Shown in pieces: positions 1 to 12,862 of a stretch of DNA of 64,000 bases. The notes beneath the pieces are model-generated. The model was not told the origin of the DNA. It was given only the letters and a program-made list of their open reading frames with translations, and did no database searches. The DNA lies in contig JAYWVB010000046.1 of assembly GCA_039881045.1 (NCBI GenBank), forward strand, positions 226,524 through 290,523, given 5' to 3'. Source of the stretch: Chaetomium olivaceum (Eukaryota > Ascomycota > Sordariomycetes > Sordariales > Chaetomiaceae). Both the position numbers and the translations under genes were made by a program. Position 1 is the stretch's first letter. Every line of letters begins with the position of its first letter.

Positions 1-717
1 TTTTGATTGACCCCCTTCAGCAAGCCACGCTGGTTGCTAGATACATATCTAGGTACGAAACCATCCTCCAGCCATTGAGGCTAGCTACCGCCATGTTCGA
101 CGGCACACAGAGTTTCTTTTCCTCTGGTCGCTCACCATCACCCTTCACCCAACTCATCCGTCATCCAAAGGTATCAAAAAGAGGTAAATGAATTTCCACA
201 GAAATATGACGGAGGGAGGTGAACAAAACCGGCAACCACAACGGCGGCAGCACCGGCACCAGCAACAACCAACAACAACAACAACCGCCCAAAAAAGAAT
301 GCCCCAATAACCTGGATAAGCCAAGCCAAAATAAATAACCCCCACAGCCCCGTGCTGTATCGTTGTACGCCGTCTTGTCTCCGTCAAACGCCCCGGGCCC
401 TTTCGTCCGCCCCCCGCCCACCGACTGACCGACCGACCGACCGACCGACCGCCAGCCCCCAAGTCTATATAACATTACGCCTCCCCTTTCAGCGCGCGCT
501 TATCAGCACAGTCTATACCTGCGTGTGTTGTGTGTTGTTGTGTTCGTTCGTCTCGTATTTATCCTCTTCGCGCCGGGCCGGTCATGTCATGTCATGTCAG
601 ACCAGAAACCAGGCGCGATCGAGTTCTGTACCGTTCTGTACCACCGGGATGCCATGTGGCAAACCGAACCCCACATGGGGTATATCCAGCCAAAACATCA
701 TGCCCTCCCCCCATGCT
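1..717. other. Gene-free flank downstream of the Cys-cluster protein gene
   Basis: No reading frame here looks like a conserved protein. The stretch contains a CAA/CAC-rich patch near 236-290, a perfect GACC microsatellite (6 copies, 427-450) and a short ATGTC-type repeat near 582-600. It probably holds the 3' UTR of the minus-strand gene that ends at 718. Confidence 0.6.
427..450. repeat. GACC tetranucleotide microsatellite, 6 copies
   Basis: Six perfect copies of GACC are visible in the sequence. It lies in non-coding DNA and no function is evident. Confidence 0.9.
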
Positions 718-2454
718 TCACGCAGTCTTGATGGTATCCCTCCTCCGAATATCCACAATCGGCCCCGGCTGGCCCGTCGCCGCCGACACGACCACCGACG
801 AAGCAGGACACGCCCTCTTCACCCTCGCCTCGTCGCCTCCATCCCCTGCTCCCGAAGCGGCCGATATCCCAGCCGCTGCCGCAACACCGGCTGCCGTCCC
901 CGAACTGAAGCTATTGGACCGCGACATCTCCGTCAGCGGCCTCTTGAGCCCGGCCACCGCGCTTGCAGTCGTCGCCATGGCGACAGGCGGCAGGGCAGTG
1001 GTGAGGTCCCCCGCCGCGGGGCGGTCCTCGTCATCGACGGCCATGTCAGCATCGTCAAAGGGGTCGGTATCGAGCAGGGCATCATGGGCCCAGCACGACT
1101 CCAGCCCCTCCATGAAAACGGGGGCGTGGCGCAGGGTGTGCCAGCTGATGGTGTGGCGGCGCATGGCGATATACAGCGAGTCGATGACGCCGTGGGGGTC
1201 GACGACGGCGCAGTGGCGGCGCAGGAACTCGTGGTCACAGCCCGGGGCTCCGCCGATCAGCAGGTCGTGGCGGGCCGGGTCGTCGAGCTGCCGCAGCATG
1301 GGCAGCCCTTGCAGCGTCGCCGCGTCGCACAGCTTGGCCTGCAGCGGCATCCACTCGCGCCCGCGCAGGAACCGCCCGAACGCCTTCTCCACCGCCTGCT
1401 TGAACGACGCCGCGTCGCGGCCCTGGACGGCTACCATCTGGTGGAGACCCCGCGATAGGCACCGCTGGTACGCCGTGGTGTTGCGCTCGAAGGGCATGGG
1501 CACATAGGCATGGGGTAGGAGGGAGATGTGCACCGTCCAGGGTCCCGTGGGCCGGGCAGATGGGGAAAGGCTGGGCCGCGGGGAGTGGTAGTGGTGTTGT
1601 TGCGTCAAGCGTCTGCCGCCGCGCCCGGTGTCGTCGCCATGTCCTGGGAAGGGGCTGGTGTTGGCGCTGGTGATGGGGCCGCCCGTCGGCGATCGATACG
1701 GGTGTAGGTGGGCGGCCCCCGCGCCTAAAGGGCCTAAAGGGCCTAAAGGGCCTAAAGGGCCTAAAGGGACGTTTGGGCGAGATGCGTCGGATGTTGACCT
1801 CCTCCGCGGTGGTCGAACGGCTAGTGCTGCTGATAGGCGCAGTTCCTCCTCTTCTTCTAACGTCTCAGTCAGGTTCTCGATGCGCTCCTCCAGACTGAGA
1901 TCGGCGTCTCGGAGCTCCAGTTGCCCCGCATGCACCCTATCGAGCTGCTCGTTGTGGTCTCGGAGCTTGTCGTAGATTTGGCGGAGCTGCTCATCGTGTT
2001 GCTGGGTCCTCCGCTCTGCCTGCTCGATGGAGCGCCAGGTCATGCTCACGTTTCGGTAGGCGCCCTTAATTTGCTCGCCGACCTCCTCCTTGCTCTTTTC
2101 TAAGTGCTCCTCTACTTCATTCAGCCTGCTGACGACACTGTCTAGGACATCGTCTTGCCCCTTGGACATCTGCTCTTCGAGTTGCTGCAGTCGCCTTTTT
2201 AGTAGCTCGAGCTCCTGCTTCTGGTCTGTCGAGGCCTCGGGCTCCTTGTTGTGGAAACATGCCAGATGTCCACATTCACAGGTGGCGCCGGGGATGCCGG
2301 TGTTGAGTGAGAAATTGGCGCAGGCACACCTCCGGCCTTTGACCTCGGGATGGAGCAGAATGTACCGGCAGTGCCCCTGAGGCATTTTGGTCTCATCCGG
2401 CTGGCCGTTGGCTGCCATTTGCAACGGCGACGGAGAGCCCGAGTGTACCGACAT
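718..2454 (-). CDS. Uncharacterised protein, N-terminal Cys/His cluster plus coiled coil
   Basis: A single uninterrupted 578-residue frame starts at the ATG whose complement is 2452-2454. Residues about 28-70 hold a compact cluster of four Cys and two His (pattern GHC, RRCACAN, ATCECGHLACFH), which suggests a small zinc-binding module. Residues about 75-215 form a long charged coiled coil rich in Glu, Gln and Lys. A low-complexity linker with PLG repeats follows (about 230-320). A globular C-terminal part contains VHISLLPHAYVPMPFERNT and a region rich in His, Asp and Arg. The tail is Ala/Ser-rich and probably disordered. I do not recognise a named family. The organisation would suit a nuclear or scaffold protein, but that is inference. 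No intron is needed and the frame is intact. A CT-rich tract (GA-rich on the + strand, about 2600-2670) upstream resembles the pyrimidine-rich region near fungal transcription starts. Confidence 0.75.
   Translation of the reverse strand: MSVHSGSPSPLQMAANGQPDETKMPQGHCRYILLHPEVKGRRCACANFSLNTGIPGATCECGHLACFHNKEPEASTDQKQELELLKRRLQQLEEQMSKGQDDVLDSVVSRLNEVEEHLEKSKEEVGEQIKGAYRNVSMTWRSIEQAERRTQQHDEQLRQIYDKLRDHNEQLDRVHAGQLELRDADLSLEERIENLTETLEEEEELRLSAALAVRPPRRRSTSDASRPNVPLGPLGPLGPLGPLGAGAAHLHPYRSPTGGPITSANTSPFPGHGDDTGRGGRRLTQQHHYHSPRPSLSPSARPTGPWTVHISLLPHAYVPMPFERNTTAYQRCLSRGLHQMVAVQGRDAASFKQAVEKAFGRFLRGREWMPLQAKLCDAATLQGLPMLRQLDDPARHDLLIGGAPGCDHEFLRRHCAVVDPHGVIDSLYIAMRRHTISWHTLRHAPVFMEGLESCWAHDALLDTDPFDDADMAVDDEDRPAAGDLTTALPPVAMATTASAVAGLKRPLTEMSRSNSFSSGTAAGVAAAAGISAASGAGDGGDEARVKRACPASSVVVSAATGQPGPIVDIRRRDTIKTA
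1725..1770. repeat. 9-bp coding tandem repeat (GGGCCTAAA), about 5 copies
   Basis: Five near-perfect copies of a 9-bp unit lie inside the Cys-cluster/coiled-coil gene. On the minus strand they encode repeated Pro-Leu-Gly triplets in the linker between the coiled coil and the C-terminal region. The unit length keeps the frame, so copy-number change would only alter linker length. Confidence 0.9.
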
Positions 2455-5400
2455 CTCGGGTATTAGAGGAGTGATAATCGCCTGAGAGCGAGAAGTGTCC
2501 TGCGGCGCCCCTGAGGCCGCAGGTTGCAGTTGGTGAGGATACAGCTCGACTGATGGATTCGTGGTGGGTGATAGGTGGTAGGTGGTAGATGGTGTCTCGA
2601 GAGGTGAAGACGGGACAAGGCGAAGGGGAGAGACAAGAGAGAAAGAGGAAAGGGAGAGAGAGAGAGTAGCGACCCAGCGACGGCGGCTTATCGGAAATCA
2701 CACATGGCAGTCAGGAGCTGGACTGGCCGGGATATATCCATGGGGCAGCGGTGAAGTAGGCCGTGCTCGTCGACAGTTAACCCTAGTCTTCGGCGGAGCC
2801 AGGAACACTTGGCCGCGGGACAGGCAGCGGGGGCGGGGACCAAGGCGTTATGTGTGAGAAACGGGACTGGTCGTCAGGGTCCTTGAGAGGCTCTGTGCAA
2901 GCCGATATGTCGTGTGACCGAGGCCCAGAAGCAGCAGCGGTGGGTTGGCTATCGGGCGCCAATATGATGCGATCAGGGCCCAAGGGCAAGGCAGCAAGGG
3001 GAATGGCCGACTGATAAACGATTCAGGACAGGCCAGGAAGGTAGGGAGGCGGGGTTGTCTGGTTGGTTGGAGAGGAAGGGGGAGCGCTCGGTGAAATGCT
3101 GGGGGGCTGCGGTCCCAGATCTGGCGGTATCTGATACCGAGAAATGCAGGCCGAGCGAGTGTCTCAAAGGTTGCTGATAGGCAAGGCAAACCGGTTGCAG
3201 GATCCCCAGGTCTTTGATCTGCCCAGAGCGGCAGAGCGGCAGCTTCCCGTGGTAGCGTAGGTATGGAGATAACGTTCCGAGTTTTGTGTGGAGAGAGTGC
3301 GGACGCTCCCGATAACGGCCAGCCGAAGTTGTTTAGTATGTAGTAGTCGCAGCAGCGTTGGGAGCGGGTAACTTTTTAAATGTCGTATGGAACCGCGGAA
3401 GGGGAACGAGACGCCCGACCCGACGAGAAAAACACGGGACCTCGAGGAATGAAGAAAGACAAAAAGCAGCGCCGCGGTTGGCGAGGTTGTGGGCCGGAGA
3501 AAAAGAAGGACGGAAAAGGCCCCAAGAGATACCCAGTCCGCCCAGTATAGATAGCGGCGGCTGCTAGGATTTGAGCAAGATAAATTGCTTGCCGGCCGGG
3601 CGAGAAGGTACCAGCCGTTTCTGATGGCCATGGCAGCGGGTCCTTACCAATAGCGAGGTACCGGGGACGCCGCGGGTCGAGTTCCCGTGTGGGGAGGTTC
3701 CATCCTATGTGGCACTACGCTGCCCCTCCACGACTCCCGCGGCCCTCGTACCTTTTCTTTGGACCCCCCGTCCGACGCCGTGATGGCGCCAGGTGACGTG
3801 ACAATTGTCTTTTGACTGCAAAAAGCTCGGGCGAGTACTTTGTACATGTAGTCACGAAATACACACAAGACGTGTACAACAAGCAGAGCACCTCGCGTAC
3901 CTGGAGATGTGCGAAGGCGGTCTGGCCGGTGGAGATTCCACCGTACCGTAGTATGTTGTGTGTAATACATTGCGGATCAAGTGGGAACGGACGAGCGCAT
4001 TGTGTGAAAAGCCTTTCCACAAGCGTGGGCGGGACGTGGAGGGGAACGACCATGCGCTGTGCGAAGGTGGGCGCAAGCGGCGGAGCTTGGTGTGTCAACG
4101 ACCGAAAGAGATGGCGTCGGCTCTGCACATGGCCAGGCGTGCCAGGCTCTCTGGATGAACAGCCCTGCTTCCCCAACCTGGAAACTTTTTTCTCCTTTGC
4201 TTGTTCCCCAGAATCCCCCCGCCGGTGGGTTGTGGACTCCGTTTGTCCCAAAATGGACAGCCACGGCCAGCAGGGTCCTCGCCCGTTACGGGCCAGGGGA
4301 GCTCTTGTCGCTTTGGCATTTGCGATGAACTTGTGGGCCAACAAGAAAACTTTCCTCTTAACAGGGCCGATCTGACAGGGATATTGAGTGGGACTTGAGG
4401 GATGCCACATGGAGCAAGCAGCGACCACCCAGCGGCCGGCTGTGGGGGTCCAAGATAAGAGAGAGTTTGCTGCCTGAGGCTGCAGCCATGCAGATTAGCG
4501 TGCGTTCCAGACGCAGCCCCGCGAGCCGACAATCTTGGCTCCCATTCCTGGCACAAACGTCGGAGAGAAACAAAGGGAAAAAAAGGCACATCGACATGGT
4601 GCATGATTCTAGAAGTTCGGCAGGAATCCCAGACCCCGATTTCTGCATCAAGCTACCTCCTGAATTTTGGCGGCCTTGGACTCTTCCCATTCGATCGCAA
4701 TCCGTAATCTGGCCCTTTTCACCGTTCCAGCCCTTGGTCCTTTGAACGCCTTTTCCGTTCCCGAGATGTGAGCCTGTGTTGGCAATCTTTGGTGCTGCCG
4801 ATGGCAGCTGCAAGATAAGGTGGGCTCCACGGACCAGGGCGAGCTGAGGGCCCCTCCCCATATTAGTCCTCGGGTATTCGTACCTGAGTTATCTCGGGCG
4901 ACACTCCGTTGTACCAAGTACGCCTCTCGGTCTCACAGGCCACGGATTTTGCATTACTCTGGCTCCTCGAAACCTCCTCGTCACCCGTCGTCATTGGCTT
5001 TGTCCCAATCTCCCTCGATTGCTCACATTTTCCTTTGCGGCATGTTGCACCAGAAACTGGCGCAATTATGCTGTCGGCTGATGTGCCGATTATCCCGTCG
5101 CACAGCAGCCATAACCGAGCAATCCTACATATTGTGGGAACGGGAGGGAGAGTCGACCTCCTGCGACCGACGCCGTCCAAGTCCGCTGGGCCAAGTTTTG
5201 TATGGCTGCCGAATGAGGTAACAATTACTCTCCGAGCTTACCGCACCTGCCCATCGAGCCATTCACTGGACGTCGACGGTTGGAAGACCGGAGACCTCTG
5301 AATGACGAGAGAAGAAACCGTGTCGCAACCAAGAGTTGGTCTTTCGCCTCAGACCCCTGCGACTAATCGGGTACCGCAACATGGCTGGCACGCAAACCAT

Positions 5401-8400
5401 GCCTGCCCTGGCGCTCTGAGGCGCGGCCATATCGCGATAAGGGGGAGATATGGTATCAGAGTAGCGGTGGCCCGGCATGTTTCGGGTCGCTTGTCAGTTC
5501 TTCCCACAGCTGCCTGCCTGCAGCGACGAGGCCCGTGAGGGGAGGTCTGTGAGTGAGGCAGAAAAAACCCTGTGGGCGCCATGCGCGCGCACGCCTTCGG
5601 CCAAACAGATAACGTGCTGGGGCCGGCTGCGCGCAAACCGTTTGGTGATTTGCGAGGCTTTGGACGCCATCCAACACCGAGTACCCGGCCTAAACCCGGC
5701 CAATCGCCGTGTCATCAGGGGAGCACGGGAGGCATGCAACATCGAAATTCTGCAACACGGGACGAGAGGTGAAGCTGCAGCGGGTCCCCGGATGATACCA
5801 CATCATGCCTCGAGCATGATACGTGCATACGATGCCGTGGGCGAATGGTGTCTTCCCCGGACCAGCCGCAGTTAGCTGTGTATGTATATACATAAACAAG
5901 GGCTCCATCTCACGGACCATGACACCCTTTAAACTCCCAACGACAGGTCGTGCGGACCAAAGTCCGTTTGGCACACGTTTGTGGGCAGACGACGAGTCGT
6001 CCAGCTTGATAGGGTACTGCGTCCCTTGCGTGCTCTATCTCGGACTATTCGTACTTGACACCCGTGCGCCATCCAAACCGAGCACGCAAGCTTTGCGGAC
6101 AAGTGTCGTCCGTTGTCGTTATCAAACGTGGCGTTTTCTTGATCGAGATCGGAACCAGATACCCAGAACTGGAGCATCACAAAAACATTGGGGCGTCAAC
6201 GTCAGCAGCCCTCAAGGGACACAGGACAAAATTGGCATTCAGCCTCGAGCGGGTGCATCCCGCCGCCTCGTCTTGGGAGGCGTTGTGCCCAGCAGGCCAT
6301 TACCTAATGGGACGAGACCCCTTGTCGTGGGGTTGGAGGAACAGACAAATGGCATTGCACCGAAGTAACACATGTTCGCCCGATTCGTACGGATTGGTGC
6401 CGCCGCCCAGATCCAACGGCTTTGACCATCGGAAGCCGGGGCCTGGTGAAAACGCAAAGGCGCACCGCACCACACCGGGAGAAAGCAAGCAAACGGACAA
6501 AGAGTCACAAGACGGAGGACGGAGGGTGGAGGGCCTCCCACGGTGATGGAATGAGCACGGCGGGACCCCATGCATCCAATCCGTCCCTTCTAGTAAACCG
6601 GTTGCGCGTTCTGGCCTTTCTTTCCCCCACCGAGCAGCCGCCGCAAGCGCATTTTGGGATATTCTCGAAAAGTACGTCAGCAAGCAAGGAGAAATCGACA
6701 GCCATTCTGGCCATGCCCGATTCGAAATGAAGGTGCGGCAGACAGGGGTAGAGAGAAAGCAAGCATTGCATAGCATGACATGGTTCGCGATAACGAATAG
6801 ATAAGCGCACCGAAGCCATCGGCGCCCGGCCCGCACCACTTACACGGCAGATAGGTCTGCCCAAAGTGGACTAAATCTTGCCGGTGAGACAGCCGGATCA
6901 AGATATCGGGGCCAGCTGAGGTGAGCATGGGAAAGAGAGAAAGATATCGTTGCTTCTTTCTCAGCCCTATCACGAACCATATATATGTCCCTGTTCAGAG
7001 CACGTCATCGTCCAACCCCCTGGCTCGGTCACCCCAAATTTCTTCTTTGGAGTTGAAGGGATGAGTCCGATTGGGACGGCATCTGGGGGACCTGGCCTGG
7101 CTTGCGACGGGAGGCGCGCTCCCGCCCCTACCAAAACGTTATCTCTCTCTCTCCCTCTCCAGGTCCGACGCGGCGTGGTAGACGCGATGTCTCGTGGGCG
7201 TGGCCGAGCTGGACTCGATGCGCCCACGAAACACGCGCCCAAAGTTCCTCCTCCCCCTTTGAACAAGCGTCGTTCTTTGGGTGCCCTGTCTAACTTCAGC
7301 TTTGTGATGTACGCCGCCACGGCGGTAAGACGGCTCCAATGCCGGACTAGTCACCGAGTGTCAAACTCATCCCACTTGGATATCTCGTTGTGACTTGGGG
7401 GATGTTTGGGGGTGTCAGGTTGGGGAGGTTAGGTTAGGTTTGGTTTCCAAGCGAGCCCAGGCGGCTGGATTCCACATGCACCACCGACGTCGCGTAACGG
7501 TACCATTAGGCGAGTGGCATTCGTCGCACGTGGGAACTTCATATATCAAGCCCGGTGGAGGTGTGCCGGGACATGTCAGTGAAGATGGGGGTCGGCGGGT
7601 CGCTGCTGAAGGACATCACGAGAGCGTGTCACTCCAATTGGCCCGAAACCTCCCCCCCGCGCCGTCGAGGACGACGTCGCCCGCGAGGACACATCGCTTG
7701 GGGACTTTGTCCTGCTGAGCCGCGCTGTCATCCTCGGATACGGGTCGTGCTGTTCCACTTCCCGCTCTTGACCCCCGACGCATCAGCCACCGGCGCGCCG
7801 TCTCCATCCCGTCGTCCAACCCCACGGGAAGATGCCCGGGTCAACCCCCAAAGTAGACATGTGTCTGAGAAACTATCCTCGTCGACGTGAAGCCTGAAGG
7901 TATGGTGAGGACGGCAGCATCGCGTTTGTCGCAGAGACATCAGCGCCCCTGCATGCCATGAAGCGGGGCAAGGAGAGAGAATCCTCTTTTGGTAGTTCTT
8001 CAAGATGCATGGAATGGATGCAGCCGAGCTGAACTAACACTGGTGAGAGAGAGAACATTTAAAATATTCAAGATGATCAAGCCATGGTGGTCTGTTGGAT
8101 TGGCTTTCTACCGTCGGTGAAGCGGCTGGGCTTTCACTGACCGTGGTGAAGAAGGAGAAGGAGAAGGGTCCCATCTCGATGGAAGGAATCTGGCTCGCCT
8201 GCATCTCGGTAGAATAAAAGTCCGCCACAGGTAGCCCAAGTGGCGAACCTGAAAAAAGTCCCTTGATTGCAGGGATTAGGCGGGACTGGTCAATCGCGAT
8301 AAGCTTTTGATGCAGAGATCGCGTGTGAATTTATTCAAGATTCGATCCTGGATCACCACTCGCAAAACGCCAAACTTTGACCCCGATTCCAATTCAAGTG

Positions 8401-8407
8401 TATTGCC
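2455..8407. other. 5.95-kb stretch without a recognisable gene
   Basis: This lies between two divergently transcribed genes. All open frames are short, overlap each other on both strands, and lack domain-like composition or a consistent exon-intron model. Visible elements are a purine-rich tract (about 2600-2670), a CT-rich tract ending in CAG (about 7140-7163) and G-rich GTTAGG/GGTTTGG runs (about 7395-7445). It could hold long 5' UTRs, a non-coding RNA or decayed transposon sequence. Nothing in the sequence decides between these. Confidence 0.6.
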
Positions 8408-11400
8408 ATGTTACGACTGGCTAGCCAAGGGCGTAGCGCACTGAGAACTCATTTTATATGCTTATCATGCCGCGCACTGCTCGTCAGCGGTGCCACGAGG
8501 CTACCGAGCGCTGTCGCGAAACTTTGTGCAGCACGCCACTACTCGTCGCCGTCGTCGATTGATCAGCCCGCGCCGTCCCCAGAGCTACCGGATAAGTCAA
8601 AAAGGACCGAGAAACACGCAAAGAAGGGCCCCGAGAAAAAGTCTAAGAAGAAGTACGAGAAGAAAGCTTCCAAGAAACAGAGCAAGGAAGATTCCGAGGA
8701 ACAGACCAAGGATGATTCCGAGAAACAAACCAAGAAGGGCTCCGCGAAACAGGCCGACAAGGATTCAGAGTCAAAGTCGACCAAAGCTCCAAAGTCAACC
8801 AAATCCTCCAAATCAACCAAGTCCTCGAAGCCAACCACATTTGCTTCCGCACCATCCTCGGGCTCGCCAGACACTAGACAACAACTTTGGCGCGAAACCC
8901 TGAAGGTGTTGAGGGACATCAAGGGCGACCAGAGCCCATCATCTCGACCAAGCAAAGATGGCCTTGCCGCCAAGCTTGAGGAAGCGAAGAAATCTCCGGT
9001 CCGCGACAAAAAGCTCCTCGAAGGCGCTCTTCACGTGCTGAAGCAGGTCCTCCGCCAGGAGTTACGAGACGATACACAGGACACCGCACATGTACCGAGC
9101 GAGAACCCTCCGATCGATGCGTCACAGGAAAAGAAACCGCCAGGGTCAGGCAAGACCTTGGCCGAGGCCTTAGGTTTTTCAAGGCCAAAGAGGAGTGAGG
9201 AATCGACAGAGCTGAAGGAGGACTCGCCTAGGAAGAGGACCTCTAAGAGGGCGCCCAGGACCAAGGCCGCTTCTTCACCACAGAAAGCGAAAGGCGGAGC
9301 CAAGGTCGCGTCGCTTCGCTCTAGCGCCACCAAAGGTACGACCGGCAAGCGAGCTGGCTTCGTTGTCAGCCGCATCGATGCGAATAAAATTGATTTGACA
9401 CCGATCGAAAAGGAACAGCCACCTGTCCCTAGTCTAGCGTACGGCCTGGATCGCGTGCTCTTCAACCCGGGTGTTTATCACATCCAAGATCCCCGCTCCC
9501 GGGTCTACAACTTCGATCCCTACCTAGAGCGCATCATGCCCATCAAAGAGTTCGACTTTGACGCTATCAAACAGTATGTCACGTCTTCCAAGGACAACGT
9601 CCTCATCCAGACAGCCGCCGAGCACAACAAGAAGTACACAGGTTCGACATCGAGCATGACTTCAACTCTTGCCCACTTCCATTTCCTCCTCTCGGCCTGG
9701 CGTCCTATCAACCCCGGTATGATGTCCAAGAATTTCGAGGTCGACTCGTACCGTTTCACTCGCATCATGCGCGCCCCCGCTGCCACCTTCCTCCACTGGA
9801 AGGACGGCACATACGCCATCGATGCCGACAAGGAGTTCGATAGCGCAAATGTCCTGAGCATGCTGGGCAAATCCATGGAGAAGTTCTTGACGTTACCCAA
9901 GGAAGAGTTTGAAAAATACCGCCGAACAAATTCGGATCAGCTTACAGATGAGGAGCGCAACGGTCCCGAATCGTACCACTTCACCACCTTGGGCGACTTC
10001 ATGATGCGGTCTCAGCTCGACGCCTACGACCCCAGGCTACCTGGCACTGGCATGTTCGATCTCAAGACTAGGGCCGTCGTCTCTATTCGCATGGACGCCC
10101 GCGACCCCTACAAGGGTATGGGCTACGAGATCCGCAGCCGCTTCGGTCAGTGGGAGTCGTTTGAGCGCGAGTATTACGACATGATCCGGTCCGCTTTCCT
10201 CAAGTACTCGCTACAAGTCCGCATGGGCCGCATGGACGGCATTTTTGTTGCCTACCACAACACCGAACGTATCTTTGGCTTCCAATACATTCCCCTCCAG
10301 GAGATGGACCTTTCGCTGCATGGTCAGGAGGACATAACCCTGGGTGACCGCGAGTTCAAGTTGAGCCTTCACCTGCTCAATAAAGTCTTGGACAAGGCCA
10401 CAGCCAAGTATCCCGGCCGATCACTGCGCCTCCACTTTGAGACCCGAGGGGATGAGACACCCTTCATGTACATCTTCGCCAAGCCGGTCACCCCAATGGA
10501 CATTGAGGAGATCCAGGGCGCCACGCGAGCCAAGATCGAAGAATTTGAGCGCAAGATGATGGGCGTCGTCGAAGAGTCACGTGCCTTGGAAGACGAAGAG
10601 GACGGAGAAGACGGGGCTGTCGACGAGGCCGACGAGCACGACATCGACGGGGTAGAGACTGAGCAGATCTCCAGCTCTGGCGCCTGGGAGGAGGTGATGC
10701 TCAAGGTGGAGGACGAGCTGGAGGACGAGGAGCACGGCGCGACCTTTGTCCGTGAGGCCATCGAGGATGCCCTCCAGGAGAGCGGCCTCCTCCGCACCAC
10801 GGCGCCCGACGAGAACCAGCGCTACGTCGACGCCTTCCTGGAAGCGTTGACCAGCAACGCCCGCCCGGTGGTTCCTGAAGTTCGGGAATCCGCTGAGGTT
10901 GCCGAGTCGAGCGAGGCTGAGGCTGAGACGGAGGTCGAGACTGAGTCGGCTAGCACTTCAGAAGCGGCAGAGCCCGCCGAGGAGTCGAGCGAGGAGCCCG
11001 AGGAGGATGGGCAGACGCCCGCAACCGAGGACTCATCTGCCGACGAGCCTACTTTGAAAGACCTGATTGTCAAGCTGGCGGCGCAGATCCGCAAGCTCCC
11101 CAGTAAGCAACGGGCCCCGACCAGCGATTCCGAGGACATAATCCGCGAGGATGAACCGGAATACGCGGCCAAGGTCCGGAAGGTCGTGAAGATCCTCTCG
11201 GAGCTCACGGAGCAGCCGCAGGAAGCGGATAAGGTTGAGGAGGGCTTAGGAAACGGGGTTGTTGAGACGGGCACCGTGGTGGTTCAGGAAGGGGAGCAGG
11301 CGGAACCAACCGAGTTTGCTGAGACGACGGAAACGGGGGAGCCGGTCGAGGAAGCTGAGTCGGTCGAGTCAGTCGAGTCAGTCGAGCCAGTCGAGCCAGT

Positions 11401-12173
11401 CGAGCCAGTTGAGCCCACCGAGCCCACCGAGACAAAGGACGAGGCACTTGCCACCCCGTCTGAAAATTCGGCAGCACCATCCCCAGAGTCAGCCGCAGAG
11501 ACCGGCGAGACGTCTGCCGCGGAAACGGAGGAGACATCGCCCGCAGAAGCGGAGGAGACATCCGCCACCGAAGCGGAAGACACCGAACTCGACTCCACAT
11601 CCGACCCCAAGCGAGACCAAGCACTTCGGCGACGAGGCCGAAGGCGACGAGCTGTACGGCCTGATCCTCACCATCCGCAACAAGGTCGACGGCGAGTACG
11701 TCGCACGCCCGGAGAACCTAACCTCCAAACAAAAGTGGCAGGTCGAGTACGCCATCGAGGAGGTGAAACCGGACCGCGCCCACAACCTGTACGGCATGGT
11801 GCTCAAGCGGCGCAAGAACCTGCTGTACCCGGAGGACGCCGGCGAGCGCGACCGCTGGTATGACATGTTCCAGGGCAACCTGAACCGCTACAGCACGGGC
11901 GGGCGCAAGTTCCGCCGCGACGAGGAGAAGCGCCAGCGCGGGCTGCCGGTGCATGTTTATGGGGCCGAGGGGCCGTTGCCGTATGAGGAGGTGTTTGGTG
12001 CTGCGCAGGACGATGCGGGGAATGTGAATGAGGATGGGAATGAGGATGAGGATGAGGATCTAAATGAGGATGAGAATGAGGATGAGAATGAGGATGAGGA
12101 ACTGAATGAGGATGCCAATGAGGAGGAGAATGGGTCGAAGGAGGAGGAGTCAAAAGAGGACGAGGGAAAATAG
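8408..12173 (+). CDS. PET127: Pet127-like mitochondrial RNA-processing/stability protein (frame interrupted once)
   Basis: Yeast Pet127 is a mitochondrial membrane-associated factor needed for 5' processing and turnover of mitochondrial transcripts. The ATG at 8408 opens a basic presequence ending in ARHYSS, typical of mitochondrial import. Residues about 55-150 are Lys/Ser/Glu-rich repeats. The conserved Pet127 core runs from about residue 335 to 710 and includes GVYHIQDPRSRVYNFDPYL, QTAAEHNKKYTGSTSSM, LLSAWRPIN and MGRMDGIFVAYHNTERIFGF. A long acidic low-complexity stretch follows (about 720-1060) with ESVESVEPVEP repeats. The conserved C-terminal segment (DELYGLILTIRNKVDGEY, QKWQVEYAIEEV) lies in another frame. 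One fewer C in the C4 run at 11605-11608 would join the two frames through TKHFGDEAEG. The end at 12173 follows an Asn/Glu/Asp-rich tail. No introns are apparent. An intron in the acidic repeat is the alternative to an indel. Confidence 0.9.
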
Positions 12174-12862
12174 ATAGAGCAAAGGCGGGCATCTACACGG
12201 ATTGTACCATACTTGTTCGGCGATAGACCTGTACCACCAACTGTACTGTACCATATACCACACACCACACGAACTTCACTGTCGATGTCTAGCATCCCTG
12301 ATACGAATTCATGTCCTTCAACTGTCATATCACGTAACGTCTCATCATGAAAACCCCTGTGACAGGTTCGAAGAAGCACCGGGTTGATTAACTAACAAAT
12401 CTTAACCCGATATCACCATGTCCTTCTATCCCTCCCTTCCCCTGCCCTGTCCTCTCTAACACGGCCTTCTATCCCATCATCCAACAATCACAATACGATT
12501 ACATTGGAGGGTAAACAAGACAGAATGCCAACGCAACGCGGGACGTCATCAATCCAGGCTATGCACAAAGCGAATCCTACCGCCGCCGCCGAGTAGATGA
12601 TCCCCAAAACCGCCAAGGTGAAAGGAAAGAAAGAAAATAGTACGTAAACGGAACAAAGACATAATCCCCAAACGCCGCTGCTATGCATAACCAGAGCCTA
12701 TTATGCCCTCCGTCCTGGACCCCATTTCCAAACCCAACTCAAACCAAGGCCAACTCAGCGGGGAGTAAGTGGTAGATTGAGGCGAAGTGGTGGTTTCCAT
12801 ACTGCCGTATTGTCAAGTTTCGATAGAAGCGACGCGTACGCGCGCCATGCCTCGGGAGAGGT
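12174..12862. other. Convergent intergenic region, PET127-like and rhomboid genes
   Basis: The 3' ends of two genes face each other here. The sequence is AT-richer than its surroundings, with CCATA/CACAC-rich patches near 12245-12275. I see no gene or repeat; it is probably two 3' UTRs and terminators. Confidence 0.6.

Noticed and set aside
352..1507. Long + strand frames opposite the Cys-cluster/coiled-coil gene
   Set aside because: They are antisense to a better coding frame with clear domain structure, and their Arg/Pro/Ser composition is that of reverse-strand GC-rich DNA.
3715..4604. Overlapping minus-strand frames of up to 237 residues in the large spacer
   Set aside because: Three frames and both strands are equally open here, composition is not domain-like and no splice model connects them.
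8408..12173. Programmed ribosomal frameshifting as the explanation of the Pet127 break
   Set aside because: There is no slippery heptamer with downstream structure that I can see, and the same kind of break occurs in many unrelated genes nearby, which points to sequence error.
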